Shown here piece by piece: positions 53,944-62,975 of a DNA stretch of 64,000 nt. The notes beneath the pieces were generated by a model. That model was not told where the DNA came from. It searched no databases and saw only the letters and a list, made by a program, of their open reading frames with translations. A program made the translations under genes and the position numbers. The stretch comes from Cyclobacteriaceae bacterium (GTDB lineage: Bacteria; Bacteroidota; Bacteroidia; Cytophagales; Cyclobacteriaceae). Position 1 is the first letter of the stretch; every line of letters begins with the position of its first letter. The stretch spans positions 389,827 through 453,826 of the forward strand of contig JAEUUG010000004.1 of NCBI GenBank assembly GCA_016787565.1. Reading direction: 5' to 3'.

Positions 53944-55497
53944 TTAGCGCGGTTTCGGTTCAACCATGATCACTTCTTCACGCTCTACCAACACGGCTCC
54001 GGCCGGATCTCCTTTACGTTTTCTGACAAATTTTTTAGGCGTTACGATCACCGGGCAAAGTGATTCATTTTTTCGTTTAGAATAAAAGGCTGCTAATTGT
54101 GCAGCGCGTTCAATCACTTCTTTCGGAATTTTTTTTCCAGACTGGTATTTGATGAGTACATGAGAACCGGCAACATCCTTCGCGTGAAGCCAAAGATCTT
54201 CTTTGTAACTGTATTGCAGTGTCAACTTATCGTTACACTGTGCATTTCTGCCAACCCATATTTTGAATCCAGAAAATTCAAAATCATGATACGGGAGTGC
54301 GATGGATTGTTTGGGGGTTATGATATCTTTTTGAAAATCGGATGTTAAGTACCGCACAGCTTTCAGATCTTCGGCCGCTGCCATCAAATCAACCTTTTCT
54401 TTCAGTGAAATGATTTCTCGTTCTTTATTTTTCAGGAGTATTTGTAAATGCTCAATTTCAATCTGTTGATTTTTGGCTTTTCGATAAAAGATTTCTGCAT
54501 TTTTTTGTGGGCTTAGACTTTTCTTAAGTTTGATTTCCGTAGGTTCATCGTACTGATAAAAATTGTTCAGGGTTATCCGCTCCACACCTGGTTTGAGGGT
54601 ATGCAGATTTGCCATGATGAGATCGGCCCAGTGTTTATAATGACTATCAATTTTAAGTTCCTCCAATTTTTCAAGGGTCTTTTCGAAGTAGTTTTCACCG
54701 GTGCGAAGTTTAGCACGCAAGGCGGCTATTGTCCTGTTTTTTTCATGAATAAAAGCATGGTCGTGTGATTGCGCGGAATTAAATTCCTGCAAAGCGAGTA
54801 TGGGGTCCGTGAAAGTTTTTTGGATATCGCCCAGCGGCACCAATGATAAATACAAAATATGGTCTACAGTGGTTATATAATATTGTGGATGTGCCAGCAT
54901 ACCCAGAACTTCCTGTATTAATGACCACTGCTCTTCGATGGTTTTAGTTTTGAAGTGCTGGAGTTCCAGGTATCGCCAGACCGGTTTACCGAAGGTGAAA
55001 TAGATTTTGGGTAGGTTTTCAATGTTCTCCAGAAAGTTTTCATAACTCCAGTCGATCTCCCTGTCAAACGTATGGAGATGAAGTTCATAGTCAGCAGCTA
55101 TGTTCTTTTTGAAAAGCTCAAGGGGTGCAGTTTTCTCGAATAAAATAATATTGGCACGATTACCATGCATTTTAAATACCAAGATCAGTTCGTTCGTGAG
55201 GTGTATAGCAAAACTTCGTTCATGATTAAACTGCTGTATGCGAAGTACGCGGTTGCCGATAAGCTTTTCGAAAAGATCGATACTATTTTTTTTAGCCCGG
55301 TGGATGGTTGATGGAAAGGAAAGACAGGAAAAGGAGGGGAGTAAACTGGCTACAATAAAAAAAGGCTTTCCCTCGGTTTCAAACCGGATAATCAATTCCT
55401 CTTTATTCTGGCTGTAACACTCCGACACAACCGCCCGGGTCAGTTTTGCTGACAGCGCTATACTTAGTTGCCGAAGAAAGTGGAAGTTGTTATGCAC
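53944..55497 (-). CDS. NFACT-family ribosome quality control protein (RqcH-like)
   Basis: A 517-aa NFACT protein. The N-terminal NFACT-N/FbpA half carries MHGNRANIILFE at about 110-121; a helical middle (IEIEHLQILLKNKEREIISLKEKV) precedes the NFACT-R domain (DLWLHAKDVAGSHVLIK and the basic end KKFVRKRKGDPAGAVLVE). RqcH and Rqc2 bind stalled 60S/50S-peptidyl-tRNA complexes and drive alanine tailing. The Asp-Arg pair required for tailing in Bacillus RqcH seems to be Glu93-Arg94 here. I chose GTG 55497, which gives the usual MHNNFHFLRQL opening; the longer frame begins at a TTG in the promoter region. Confidence 0.88.
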   Translation of the reverse strand: MHNNFHFLRQLSIALSAKLTRAVVSECYSQNKEELIIRFETEGKPFFIVASLLPSFSCLSFPSTIHRAKKNSIDLFEKLIGNRVLRIQQFNHERSFAIHLTNELILVFKMHGNRANIILFEKTAPLELFKKNIAADYELHLHTFDREIDWSYENFLENIENLPKIYFTFGKPVWRYLELQHFKTKTIEEQWSLIQEVLGMLAHPQYYITTVDHILYLSLVPLGDIQKTFTDPILALQEFNSAQSHDHAFIHEKNRTIAALRAKLRTGENYFEKTLEKLEELKIDSHYKHWADLIMANLHTLKPGVERITLNNFYQYDEPTEIKLKKSLSPQKNAEIFYRKAKNQQIEIEHLQILLKNKEREIISLKEKVDLMAAAEDLKAVRYLTSDFQKDIITPKQSIALPYHDFEFSGFKIWVGRNAQCNDKLTLQYSYKEDLWLHAKDVAGSHVLIKYQSGKKIPKEVIERAAQLAAFYSKRKNESLCPVIVTPKKFVRKRKGDPAGAVLVEREEVIMVEPKPR

Positions 55498-55553
55498 CAG
55501 GCAAAATAAGTATACTAGTCGGTTAAATGACAAATTACTGGTAGTATCTTCTA

Positions 55554-55561
55554 TACTTTTG
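55554..55561 (+). promoter_or_regulatory. -7 promoter element of the DoxX gene
   Basis: TACTTTTG matches TAnnTTTG exactly and ends only five bases before the first ATG (55567). Transcription would begin at about 55568, so either the mRNA is leaderless or translation starts at the next ATG, 55585. Confidence 0.5.
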
Positions 55562-55566
55562 CGCTG

Positions 55567-55968
55567 ATGATAACGATACGACCAATGCTGTATTGGGCTG
55601 CACGGATTGTTGCCGGCCTGATCATGTTACAAACACTCTATTTTAAATTTACGGGAGCGGAAGAGTCCGTTTATATTTTTACCCAAGCTGGTATGGAACC
55701 ATGGGGAAGGATTGGTGTAGGTGTGCTAGAACTTATCGCAGCTGTTCTTTTAATGCTGAATAGAACTGCCTGGATTGGTGGTGCCTTAGCATTGGGGCTA
55801 ATGGGTGGCGCCATTATGATGCACCTGACTATGCTGGGTATTTCAATTATGGATGATGGCGGATACTTATTTTTTCTGGCCGTGGTTGTGACCCTTTGCG
55901 CAGTATATGTGCTGATCGAAAATCGCGAAAAGATAAAATCGATAGTTCGTTCAATCCGAGCTTACTGA
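55567..55968 (+). CDS. DoxX-family membrane protein
   Basis: A 133-aa protein with four membrane helices and the DoxX opening (AARIVAGLIMLQTLYFKFTGAEESV) and the conserved ELIAAVLLMLNRTAWIGG segment. DoxX proteins are small inner-membrane proteins tied in some bacteria to thiol redox or quinone chemistry; no specific role follows here. The start is uncertain between ATG 55567 and ATG 55585 (see promoter). It converges on a hypothetical gene, overlapping by seven bases. Confidence 0.85.
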   Translation: MITIRPMLYWAARIVAGLIMLQTLYFKFTGAEESVYIFTQAGMEPWGRIGVGVLELIAAVLLMLNRTAWIGGALALGLMGGAIMMHLTMLGISIMDDGGYLFFLAVVVTLCAVYVLIENREKIKSIVRSIRAY

Positions 55969-56744
55969 TTTAATTCTTTTAAGGCGTTTTCAAGTTCTGG
56001 TTTTACGGTCGATTGCGTAAGCGAGCTTTTCAAACCTTCGATTAAGAAGTTCGGGATCTTCTCGGATTTGCTGATTTTGCTTTTAATCTCCGTAATCATT
56101 TCAAGCGCACTTGATTTGCCTTCAAAGTCAGGCTCGTTTTTTACTTTTTCTTCCAGAATATCCCATGAGCTTATTTTTTGTTTTTGTGCTGTGGAAACTG
56201 AAATTAATTTACCGTGATCAATCGTTCTCCCATCAATCCATTGGTTGTAGCTATCAATAATCTGATTAAGATCCTTCTTGCCAAGTTCACCCTTCAAAAT
56301 CCGGTCAGCGAGTTCTTCATCTTCCGCTAGAAAGTTCGAAAGGTATTTTTTAAATCCAAGATTGGGCACTTCCATGCCGCGGCCATCTTTTTTTAAAAGG
56401 TATTGCCCATCGTAAGATGCCTGATTTTCTATTTGGTAGAGGTATAGGCTTAAGTATCCGGGCTTGGCTAATTTCATGAAAACATAACCTGATTCTCCCC
56501 GTACGGGTGCGAAGATTTCACCTTTAAGAAAGTATCCGCGAGTCTGTTCAATGGAATACGTTGCTTTTTTCTTATCCTTACCAACAACCTGAACTTTTCT
56601 AACTCCGGTATAGGCAATGGGTTTGATGTCACCATACAGCGTATCACCCTTGGCCAAAATGACGTAATCCTGCGCTCCGGCACACCGGTAAACAAGCATA
56701 AGTAGCAGAAAAAGTATAATATGTATGATGCCCAGGTTTTTCAT
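55962..56744 (-). CDS. Secreted hypothetical protein
   Basis: A 260-aa exported protein with a signal peptide (NLGIIHIILFLLLMLVYRCAGAQ) followed by a DYVILAKGDTLYGDIKPIAYTG block, similar to small beta-barrel repeats seen in Bacteroidota secreted proteins, and a helical, charged C-terminal half (KNEPDFEGKSSALEMITEIKSKI). I do not recognise a family. It is the only gene in its direction before the RHH/SPFH group. Convergent with DoxX. Confidence 0.78.
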   Translation of the reverse strand: MKNLGIIHIILFLLLMLVYRCAGAQDYVILAKGDTLYGDIKPIAYTGVRKVQVVGKDKKKATYSIEQTRGYFLKGEIFAPVRGESGYVFMKLAKPGYLSLYLYQIENQASYDGQYLLKKDGRGMEVPNLGFKKYLSNFLAEDEELADRILKGELGKKDLNQIIDSYNQWIDGRTIDHGKLISVSTAQKQKISSWDILEEKVKNEPDFEGKSSALEMITEIKSKISKSEKIPNFLIEGLKSSLTQSTVKPELENALKELNQ

Positions 56745-56797
56745 GAAGCGTAAAAATTTTGTGCTAAAGTAAAGGGTATTCGATTATCACTAAAGGA

Positions 56798-56966
56798 TTA
56801 TTCTGTTTTTCCTTTTGCTTTCAAACGGCCGGTATCTTTAAGAGCCTTGCTGATAAGCCATTCAAGTTGACCGTTAGTACTACGGAATTCGTCAGCCGCC
56901 CATTTTTCGACAGCCTTTAGCACTTCCGGATCCAACCGTAAAACAAAAGGTTTCTTCTGCGCCATA
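56798..56966 (-). pseudogene. Arc-type ribbon-helix-helix protein with apparent +1 frameshift
   Basis: From the ATG at 56966 the codons read MAQKKPFV; from a T5 tract (5 A on the forward strand, 56940-56944) the frame must shift by one base, after which LRLDPEVLKAVEKWAADEF and NGQLEWLISKALKD, a textbook Arc/RHH domain, run to a TAA at 56798. The total of 169 bases is one too many. Without the extra T the product would be 55 aa, the usual Arc-like length. Either a recent mutation, sequence error, or slippage on the T5 tract. The ATG is four bases after the previous gene, so the operon position is intact. Confidence 0.7.
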
Positions 56967-57509
56967 TCAGTCGTTTTCCGATGCTTCAGTTAGTTTCTTC
57001 ATGGTTCTTTCCAATTCATGGTGCTGTTGGGTACCAATCAATATATGTTGACCATTGTTCAGGTGTAAGAGCAGGTGCGCTCCTCCCTGAATCGTCATCG
57101 ACTTTAATTTTTTGAAGTAATTGTGCTGATAGCCCAATCCGCCTGAAGCGAAAATACTTCTTGTGGTTTTGATTTCGTAGGAGGCAATGGATTCCTTCGG
57201 AATCAGTTTCCATCGAATGCGATTCGGGAAAAAGCGATACTGAACACCCTGTTCGTCAATCTTTACCTCAAGTTTTACCGAAAGGATTATCCACATCACT
57301 AAAAGCATTGACAAGAAAACCAGAAGGGAGGTAACAATCAGTTCATTGTCCGTCATGGGTTTATCGCCCCATGGCTCGTGCTGCACAAGCTGCCAGTACA
57401 AACCGTACAAGAAAGGCAGAGTAGCGCAGAACGAGAAGATGGTGACCAACCAGACTATCCATCGGTTTTCGCGGAAGTATTGTGTCTCCTCAAAAAATAC
57501 TTTCGACAT
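56967..57509 (-). CDS. Two-helix membrane protein with PH-like C-terminal domain
   Basis: A 180-aa protein with two membrane helices (about residues 17-41 and 57-83) and a C-terminal beta-rich domain (KIDEQGVQYRFFPNRIRWKLIPKESIASYEI ... GAHLLLHLNNGQHILIGTQ) that resembles a bacterial PH-like fold. It lies between the SPFH gene and the RHH gene, all on the reverse strand with short gaps, so they form one operon. Role unknown; an accessory of the SPFH protein is a reasonable guess. Confidence 0.8.
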   Translation of the reverse strand: MSKVFFEETQYFRENRWIVWLVTIFSFCATLPFLYGLYWQLVQHEPWGDKPMTDNELIVTSLLVFLSMLLVMWIILSVKLEVKIDEQGVQYRFFPNRIRWKLIPKESIASYEIKTTRSIFASGGLGYQHNYFKKLKSMTIQGGAHLLLHLNNGQHILIGTQQHHELERTMKKLTEASEND

Positions 57510-57517
57510 GACCTATT

Positions 57518-58369
57518 CTAGTGATTCAATGTACCCGTATTCACCACCGGACTCACATCCTTATCGGCACACAATACCACCATCAGGTTACTGACCATAG
57601 CTGCCTTACGCTCTTCATCCAGTTCAATAATGTTTTCTTTTGAAAGGTGTTCAAGTGCCATTTGTACCATTGTAACAGCACCCTCTACAATTTTATATCG
57701 AGCCGAAACAACAGCAGCTGCCTGTTGTCTGCGGAGCATGGCACTGGCAATTTCGGGGGCGTACGCGAGGTAACCGATACGCGCTTCGATGACGTGAATG
57801 CCTGCAATATCCAGGCGGTTTTTCAGGTTTTCTTCAAGAGCGCTATTCACTTCATCATGACCTGATCGAAGGGTTACTTCTGAATCGGTATCGAAGTTAT
57901 CGTACGGATACATGCCAGCCAGTTTACGCACGGCAGAATCGCTTTGAATGCGAACAAAATTCTCATAATTATCAACATCAAAAGCTGCTTTGAAAGTATC
58001 CCGCACCTGCCAAACCAGTATGACACCTATCTGAATCGGATTGCCGACCTTATCATTCACCTTTATTTTTTCACTGTCGAAATTGCGGGCGCGCAGTGAA
58101 ATTGATTTTTTACTGAAGAAGGGGTTAACCCAGAAGAACCCGTTGATTTTTACGGTGCCTTTATAGTCGCCAAATAAAACCAACACAACCGATCCATTGG
58201 GGTTTACAAAAAAGAAACCCGGCATCAACACAAAAGAAATAACCAATAAAACGATGGGCAGGGGAGTTCGCGTTGTGATGATTCCGGCTACTCCAACCAA
58301 GAGTAAAACCAGTACGACAAAGGCCATCAGATAGCCTGATAGCGGTGAGAATTCTTTTTCTTTGCTCAT
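57518..58369 (-). CDS. SPFH/band-7 domain membrane protein
   Basis: A 283-aa protein of the stomatin/prohibitin/flotillin superfamily. It has two close membrane segments (about 12-58), then an SPFH domain (GFFWVNPFFSKKSISLRARNF through NRLDIAGIHVIEARIGYLAYAPEI), ending in a helical stretch rich in Ala and charged residues (MLRRQQAAAVVSARYKIVEGA). Such proteins form cage-like assemblies around membrane proteases or organise membrane patches. No NfeD or protease gene is adjacent. Confidence 0.93.
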   Translation of the reverse strand: MSKEKEFSPLSGYLMAFVVLVLLLVGVAGIITTRTPLPIVLLVISFVLMPGFFFVNPNGSVVLVLFGDYKGTVKINGFFWVNPFFSKKSISLRARNFDSEKIKVNDKVGNPIQIGVILVWQVRDTFKAAFDVDNYENFVRIQSDSAVRKLAGMYPYDNFDTDSEVTLRSGHDEVNSALEENLKNRLDIAGIHVIEARIGYLAYAPEIASAMLRRQQAAAVVSARYKIVEGAVTMVQMALEHLSKENIIELDEERKAAMVSNLMVVLCADKDVSPVVNTGTLNH

Positions 58370-58499
58370 AGAAGTGATATTAAAATGATATTATAAAGAT
58401 ATGATATTGAATTCAATAACGCAAATACTTCTTCCGGGTTGCCGTTGGAAAAGATTTTTTCTTGGACGTACTTAGCGCGCCTAAAATCGGCACCTTTCC

Positions 58500-59381
58500 A
58501 TGATAACCTATAACCCTAAAACGTGGTTTAACCTGATCTTTCATTCGTTTAGTCGTCAGGTAATGCGAACGCTGCTGCCCGCCCTGATTTTCATGGTGTT
58601 GTACACCACGGCATGTTGTTACATCATACTGGATTATTTTAAACTACACGAAGCTGATTTTCAACCTACCATTGCCATGCACTCATTGCTTGGTATTGTG
58701 TTGGGTTTGTTTCTGGTTTTCCGAACCAATACTGCCTATGACCGGTGGTGGGAGGGAAGAAAACTTTGGGGTGGTCTCGTTAACAGCACCCGTAATTTTG
58801 CCATGAAGTTGAATGCCTACATCGACCGTGAAAAACATGAAGAGCGTGAGTGGTTTTCGAGGATGATTATCAATTTTGTATTTGCCATGAAGGAGCATTT
58901 ACGCACCGGAGTTCAATTTTCAGAATTGGAATCAACAGAGGAGAATTTTCCGGGTGAACTTAAAAAATTCAAGCACAAGCCCAATCGGATTTCTGCATTG
59001 ATGTATGACCGTGTCAATAAACTTTATAAAAGTAACCATGTAACAGGCGATCAACTGATTAACCTGGATAAAGAGCTTAAAGATTTTATTGATATACTCG
59101 GGGCCTGCGAGCGAATTAAAAATACCCCTATTCCCTATTCGTATATGATGTATGTAAAGAAGTTTATTTTTATGTACATTCTTACCCTTCCGTTTGGTTT
59201 TGTTACGCAGTCTGGATACCTGACCATTCCGATTGTGGTGCTCGTATCGTATGTATTGTTGAGTGTTGAGCTGATCGCGGAAGAAATTGAAGACCCGTTT
59301 GGGCGCGATATTAATGACCTGCCTACAGATGAACTGGCGTTGAAGATCAAGGAAAACGTGAAGGAAATTTTACTCACCTAA
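58500..59381 (+). CDS. Bestrophin-family membrane channel
   Basis: A 293-aa protein of the bestrophin/UPF0187 family. The N-terminal helices are followed by the family motifs FRTNTAYDRWWEGRKLWGGLVNSTRN and SYMMYVKKFIFMYILTLPFG, and the conserved EEIEDPFGRDINDLPTDELA close to the C-terminus. Bacterial members form pentameric anion or cation channels in the inner membrane. Divergent from the SPFH gene with 130 bases between starts. Confidence 0.93.
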   Translation: MITYNPKTWFNLIFHSFSRQVMRTLLPALIFMVLYTTACCYIILDYFKLHEADFQPTIAMHSLLGIVLGLFLVFRTNTAYDRWWEGRKLWGGLVNSTRNFAMKLNAYIDREKHEEREWFSRMIINFVFAMKEHLRTGVQFSELESTEENFPGELKKFKHKPNRISALMYDRVNKLYKSNHVTGDQLINLDKELKDFIDILGACERIKNTPIPYSYMMYVKKFIFMYILTLPFGFVTQSGYLTIPIVVLVSYVLLSVELIAEEIEDPFGRDINDLPTDELALKIKENVKEILLT

Positions 59382-59522
59382 ATTTCGATTCTACTGCCGG
59401 ATGTTCCTGCTTACGTTTGCAGTACTAAACTGATCTTTTTCAATATTGGGAAAGTATAAATTCCTCACGTAGAAAAGGGTTACATGATGGTCGCGATAGC
59501 GGTGATCTTTTTTTGAAGTTGT

Positions 59523-59657
59523 TTACACGAACAGACTGATAATAAAGTACAGGAAAATCAACAGGATGAGCACAGCATACATGATCAGGTCGACACGAAC
59601 ATATGGTTTGTATTCTTTGTAGAGTTCTTTCAGCTTTTTAAACATTTTAATGGGCAT
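59523..59657 (-). CDS. 44-aa single-pass membrane peptide
   Basis: An ATG-started frame encoding a lysine-rich amphipathic N-terminus (MPIKMFKKLKELYKEYKPYVRVD) and one C-terminal membrane helix (LIMYAVLILLIFLYFIISLF). A second in-frame ATG gives 40 aa. It lies alone between the bestrophin and TonB receptor genes. The clear charge/hydrophobic separation suggests a real small protein. Confidence 0.5.
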   Translation of the reverse strand: MPIKMFKKLKELYKEYKPYVRVDLIMYAVLILLIFLYFIISLFV

Positions 59658-59787
59658 CAAAAATTTTGATGCACGAAGGTAACCATTTGAGGAATAATCC
59701 GTCAGAGTGAGGGTGTTGAATTTTTTTTGATGAACTGATAGGGGTACTTCTTCCTTCGGTTGTCTGACTTATAAAAAAGATAATCTC

Positions 59788-62139
59788 ATGTTTCGACTAC
59801 TACTTGCTTCCGTTTTTATTTTTCTGAGTTTAAACATCCTGGCCCAGGAGCGCTATACCCTGAATGGTTATATCAAAGACATGGGCAATGGTGAGGAATT
59901 GATTGGCGTAACGGTTTATATTCCGCAGCTAAAGGCGGGAACGGTTTCCAATCAGTATGGATTTTATGCTATTACAGTTCCGAAGGGAACCTACGAAGTT
60001 CACTTCAGCTATGTGGGTTTCAGTTTGCAAACGGTTACGGTTGAATTAAACGGTAATGTTACAAGGAATATTGAGATGGCCAATGAAGCAACGGTTATCC
60101 AGGAGGTTGTGGTAACAGACCGGGCCATCGATGAGAATGTTGTTTCAATCCAGATGAGTAAGAACACCATCAACTTAACCCAAATCAGGAAGCTCCCTGC
60201 TCTCTTTGGTGAGGTTGATATTATCAAAAATATTCAAATGTTACCGGGTGTGATTTCTGCCGGAGAAGGAACTTCCAGTTTTTTTGTGCGTGGAGGAAGT
60301 GCTGATCAAAACCTTATCTTAATTGATGAAGCCCCGGTGTATGACCCTTCCCATTTATTCGGTCTGTTCTCTGTCTTTAATGCTGATGTGATTAAGGACT
60401 CGGAATTGTATAAGGGCGGAATTCCTGCACGGTTTGGCGGCAGGCTATCTTCTATCCTTGAGGTACGAACGAAGGACGGGAACAATAAAAATTATAATGT
60501 AACAGGCGGTATTGGTACGATGGCTGCCCGTGTGGCCGTTGAAGGCCCGATTAAGAAAGATAAGAGTTCGTTCATCGTTTCGGCCAGACGATCGTACATC
60601 GATGCTTTCTTGAAGGCAGCGGATCAGGATAATCTCGTCCACTTTTATGATGTGAATGCTAAAATCAATTGGAAGAAAAATAATAACAACCGTTTTTTTG
60701 CTGCTTTCTACACTGGGCGAGATGTTTTTAATTTTAACAATGATTTTGGTTTTGCCTGGGGCAACAAGACCGGAACGTTTCGCTGGAACCATCTTTTTAA
60801 TGAGCGAATTTTTTCAAATGTTTCGGTCATCGCCAGCAACTTTGATTATAAACTGGAGCTGAAAGATCCGGTGCAGGGTTTTCAGTGGAAATCCAATCTG
60901 CAGGAACTCAGTATCAAGGCTGATTTATCGTATGCCATCAATACCAACAATGAATTGACCTTTGGTTACCACCTTACCGGAAGAAGATTTTCACCCGGAA
61001 AGATTTCACCCAATACATCCGGATCAATATTTACCACGGTTGATCTGCAACACATGTATGCGCTCGATCATGGTTTCTATATCAGCAATCAGCAACGCAT
61101 TAATGATGCGCTTACACTCGATTATGGGTTGCGGCTATCCATTTTTCAAAACATTGGCAGCGGGGATGTTTACCTGTATGAAGATCCACAGGATAATATT
61201 GACATTGTGCGCACCGACACCCTGCACTACAAAAGATTTGAAACCATCAAAGCCTATGTTAACCTCGAACCACGCATTGGTGTGCGTTACATTCTTGCTC
61301 CTGGTCAGTCGATTAAACTTTCGTACAACCGGATGGTTCAAAATACACATTTGATATCAGCTGCAACTGTACCCATTCCATTCAATACCTGGAACCCCAG
61401 CAACTACTATTTGAAGCCTCAGGTGGCCGATCAGGTGGCGATTGGATATTTTAGAAACTTCAGCGCTGACAACTACGAGTTTTCTGCTGAAGCATATTAT
61501 AAAGACATAAAAAATGTAACTGATTTTGCGGATAACGCTGAGATATTTTTCAACGAAGATTTATCAACCGAATACAGGCAAGGCGATTCATGGGCATATG
61601 GTACGGAATTCATGTTAACAAAAGTAACAGGTAAACTCACGGGGATGGTAACCTACACCTGGTCAAAAGCGATGCGCGAAATTCCAGGTGTAAACCTGGG
61701 GAACGCTTTCAAAGCAAACTATGACCGGAGGAACGTTATGAACATTCAGGCTGCATATGACTATAGTGCACGATGGACGTTTGGTGCCATGTTTACATAC
61801 AGTACCGGCAGACCAATTACATTACCGGGTGGCAAGTATGAATACGGTTCCTATAACCCTGATGTCATTACTGAAAGAAATGCTTATCGCTTGCCGGATT
61901 ATCACCGCCTCGATTTGTCGGCAACACTTACACCGACTCGAAATCCAAACAAAAAGTGGCGCGGCCAATGGGTGTTTTCGATTTATAATGCATACAACAG
62001 AAAAAACCCGTTCACCATTTACACCAGAACTGTTCAGGATAAGGATGGTAATGTAGTTGGAGATGGAACACAAAAAGAAGCCCGCCTGGTTTACCTGTTC
62101 CCCATACTTCCTTCGGTAACCTATAATTTTAAATTTTAA
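59788..62139 (+). CDS. TonB-dependent outer-membrane receptor
   Basis: A 783-aa receptor. After a signal peptide (LLLASVFIFLSLNILAQ) there is a carboxypeptidase-regulatory-like beta domain (about 21-105), then a plug domain (FGEVDIIKNIQMLPGVISAGEGTS, FFVRGGSADQNLILIDEAPVYD) and a 22-strand barrel ending PSVTYNFKF. The substrate is unknown. The next gene, five bases on, encodes a DUF4249 lipoprotein, the usual partner of this kind of receptor in Bacteroidota, so the two probably form an uptake unit. Confidence 0.95.
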   Translation: MFRLLLASVFIFLSLNILAQERYTLNGYIKDMGNGEELIGVTVYIPQLKAGTVSNQYGFYAITVPKGTYEVHFSYVGFSLQTVTVELNGNVTRNIEMANEATVIQEVVVTDRAIDENVVSIQMSKNTINLTQIRKLPALFGEVDIIKNIQMLPGVISAGEGTSSFFVRGGSADQNLILIDEAPVYDPSHLFGLFSVFNADVIKDSELYKGGIPARFGGRLSSILEVRTKDGNNKNYNVTGGIGTMAARVAVEGPIKKDKSSFIVSARRSYIDAFLKAADQDNLVHFYDVNAKINWKKNNNNRFFAAFYTGRDVFNFNNDFGFAWGNKTGTFRWNHLFNERIFSNVSVIASNFDYKLELKDPVQGFQWKSNLQELSIKADLSYAINTNNELTFGYHLTGRRFSPGKISPNTSGSIFTTVDLQHMYALDHGFYISNQQRINDALTLDYGLRLSIFQNIGSGDVYLYEDPQDNIDIVRTDTLHYKRFETIKAYVNLEPRIGVRYILAPGQSIKLSYNRMVQNTHLISAATVPIPFNTWNPSNYYLKPQVADQVAIGYFRNFSADNYEFSAEAYYKDIKNVTDFADNAEIFFNEDLSTEYRQGDSWAYGTEFMLTKVTGKLTGMVTYTWSKAMREIPGVNLGNAFKANYDRRNVMNIQAAYDYSARWTFGAMFTYSTGRPITLPGGKYEYGSYNPDVITERNAYRLPDYHRLDLSATLTPTRNPNKKWRGQWVFSIYNAYNRKNPFTIYTRTVQDKDGNVVGDGTQKEARLVYLFPILPSVTYNFKF

Positions 62140-62144
62140 GCATC

Positions 62145-62975
62145 ATGAGAAAGTTAATCGTAATACTTATTGCATTTATTTTTTACTCGTGTGAAGAAAC
62201 AGTCGTGCTGGATTTAAAGCAGACACCTTCTAAGGTTGTTATTGAAGGATTGGTGACCGATAAGCCGGGCTATCAGTCAGTGAAGGTAACACGTACAGCT
62301 GATTTCTATTCCTCCGGAAAAACACCCCGCATTACGAATGCTAGCGTGGTGGTTTCTGATGACCTGGGGAACGAAATAGCGTTTGTACACAATCCGAATA
62401 ATCATCCCGATTCGACCGGAATTTATTTACCAGAAACTGCTTTCACCGGAGTTGTTGGAAGAACATATGCCTTGCGTGTTGAGGTTGATGGTGTGGAATA
62501 CCTGGCACAGGATAAACTTTTGCCGGTGACTAACATTGATAGTTTGAAAGTTCAAAAGAATCCCGATCAGGTGGAAGATCCCAAAGATGAAGGCAAGATA
62601 TATGAAGTGCTCCTCTTTGCGCGGGAACCACAGAATCAGAAAGACTTTTACTTGTTCAAGTTCTACCGAAATGATACGCTTACTTATTTTATTGACACGG
62701 ATGTTTATTACAGCGATGATGAATTACTTGGTGAAAAGATCGATGGTGTTCCGTCTCCGGTATATTATGGACTGAACGATGTAGCCACAGTAGAAATGTA
62801 TAGCATGAGCCGACAAGGTTATGTCTATTATAATGATCTTAACTTGTTATTGAACAATGATGGTGGCATGTTCGGATCTATTCCTGCCAGTCCGAGAACC
62901 AATCTTTCCAATGGCGCATTGGGTTTCTTTCAGGTGAGCGCAATAGCAACGAGCAGTGTTGTCATATTGGAGTAG
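62145..62975 (+). CDS. DUF4249-family lipoprotein
   Basis: A 276-aa surface lipoprotein. The lipobox FYSCEE places Cys16 as the lipidated residue. The mature part begins VVLDLKQTPSKVVIEGLVTDKPGYQSV and contains the beta-sandwich strands of the DUF4249 family, which is found beside TonB receptors and is thought to help capture substrate. It lies five bases after the receptor gene. Specific ligand unknown. Confidence 0.88.
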   Translation: MRKLIVILIAFIFYSCEETVVLDLKQTPSKVVIEGLVTDKPGYQSVKVTRTADFYSSGKTPRITNASVVVSDDLGNEIAFVHNPNNHPDSTGIYLPETAFTGVVGRTYALRVEVDGVEYLAQDKLLPVTNIDSLKVQKNPDQVEDPKDEGKIYEVLLFAREPQNQKDFYLFKFYRNDTLTYFIDTDVYYSDDELLGEKIDGVPSPVYYGLNDVATVEMYSMSRQGYVYYNDLNLLLNNDGGMFGSIPASPRTNLSNGALGFFQVSAIATSSVVILE

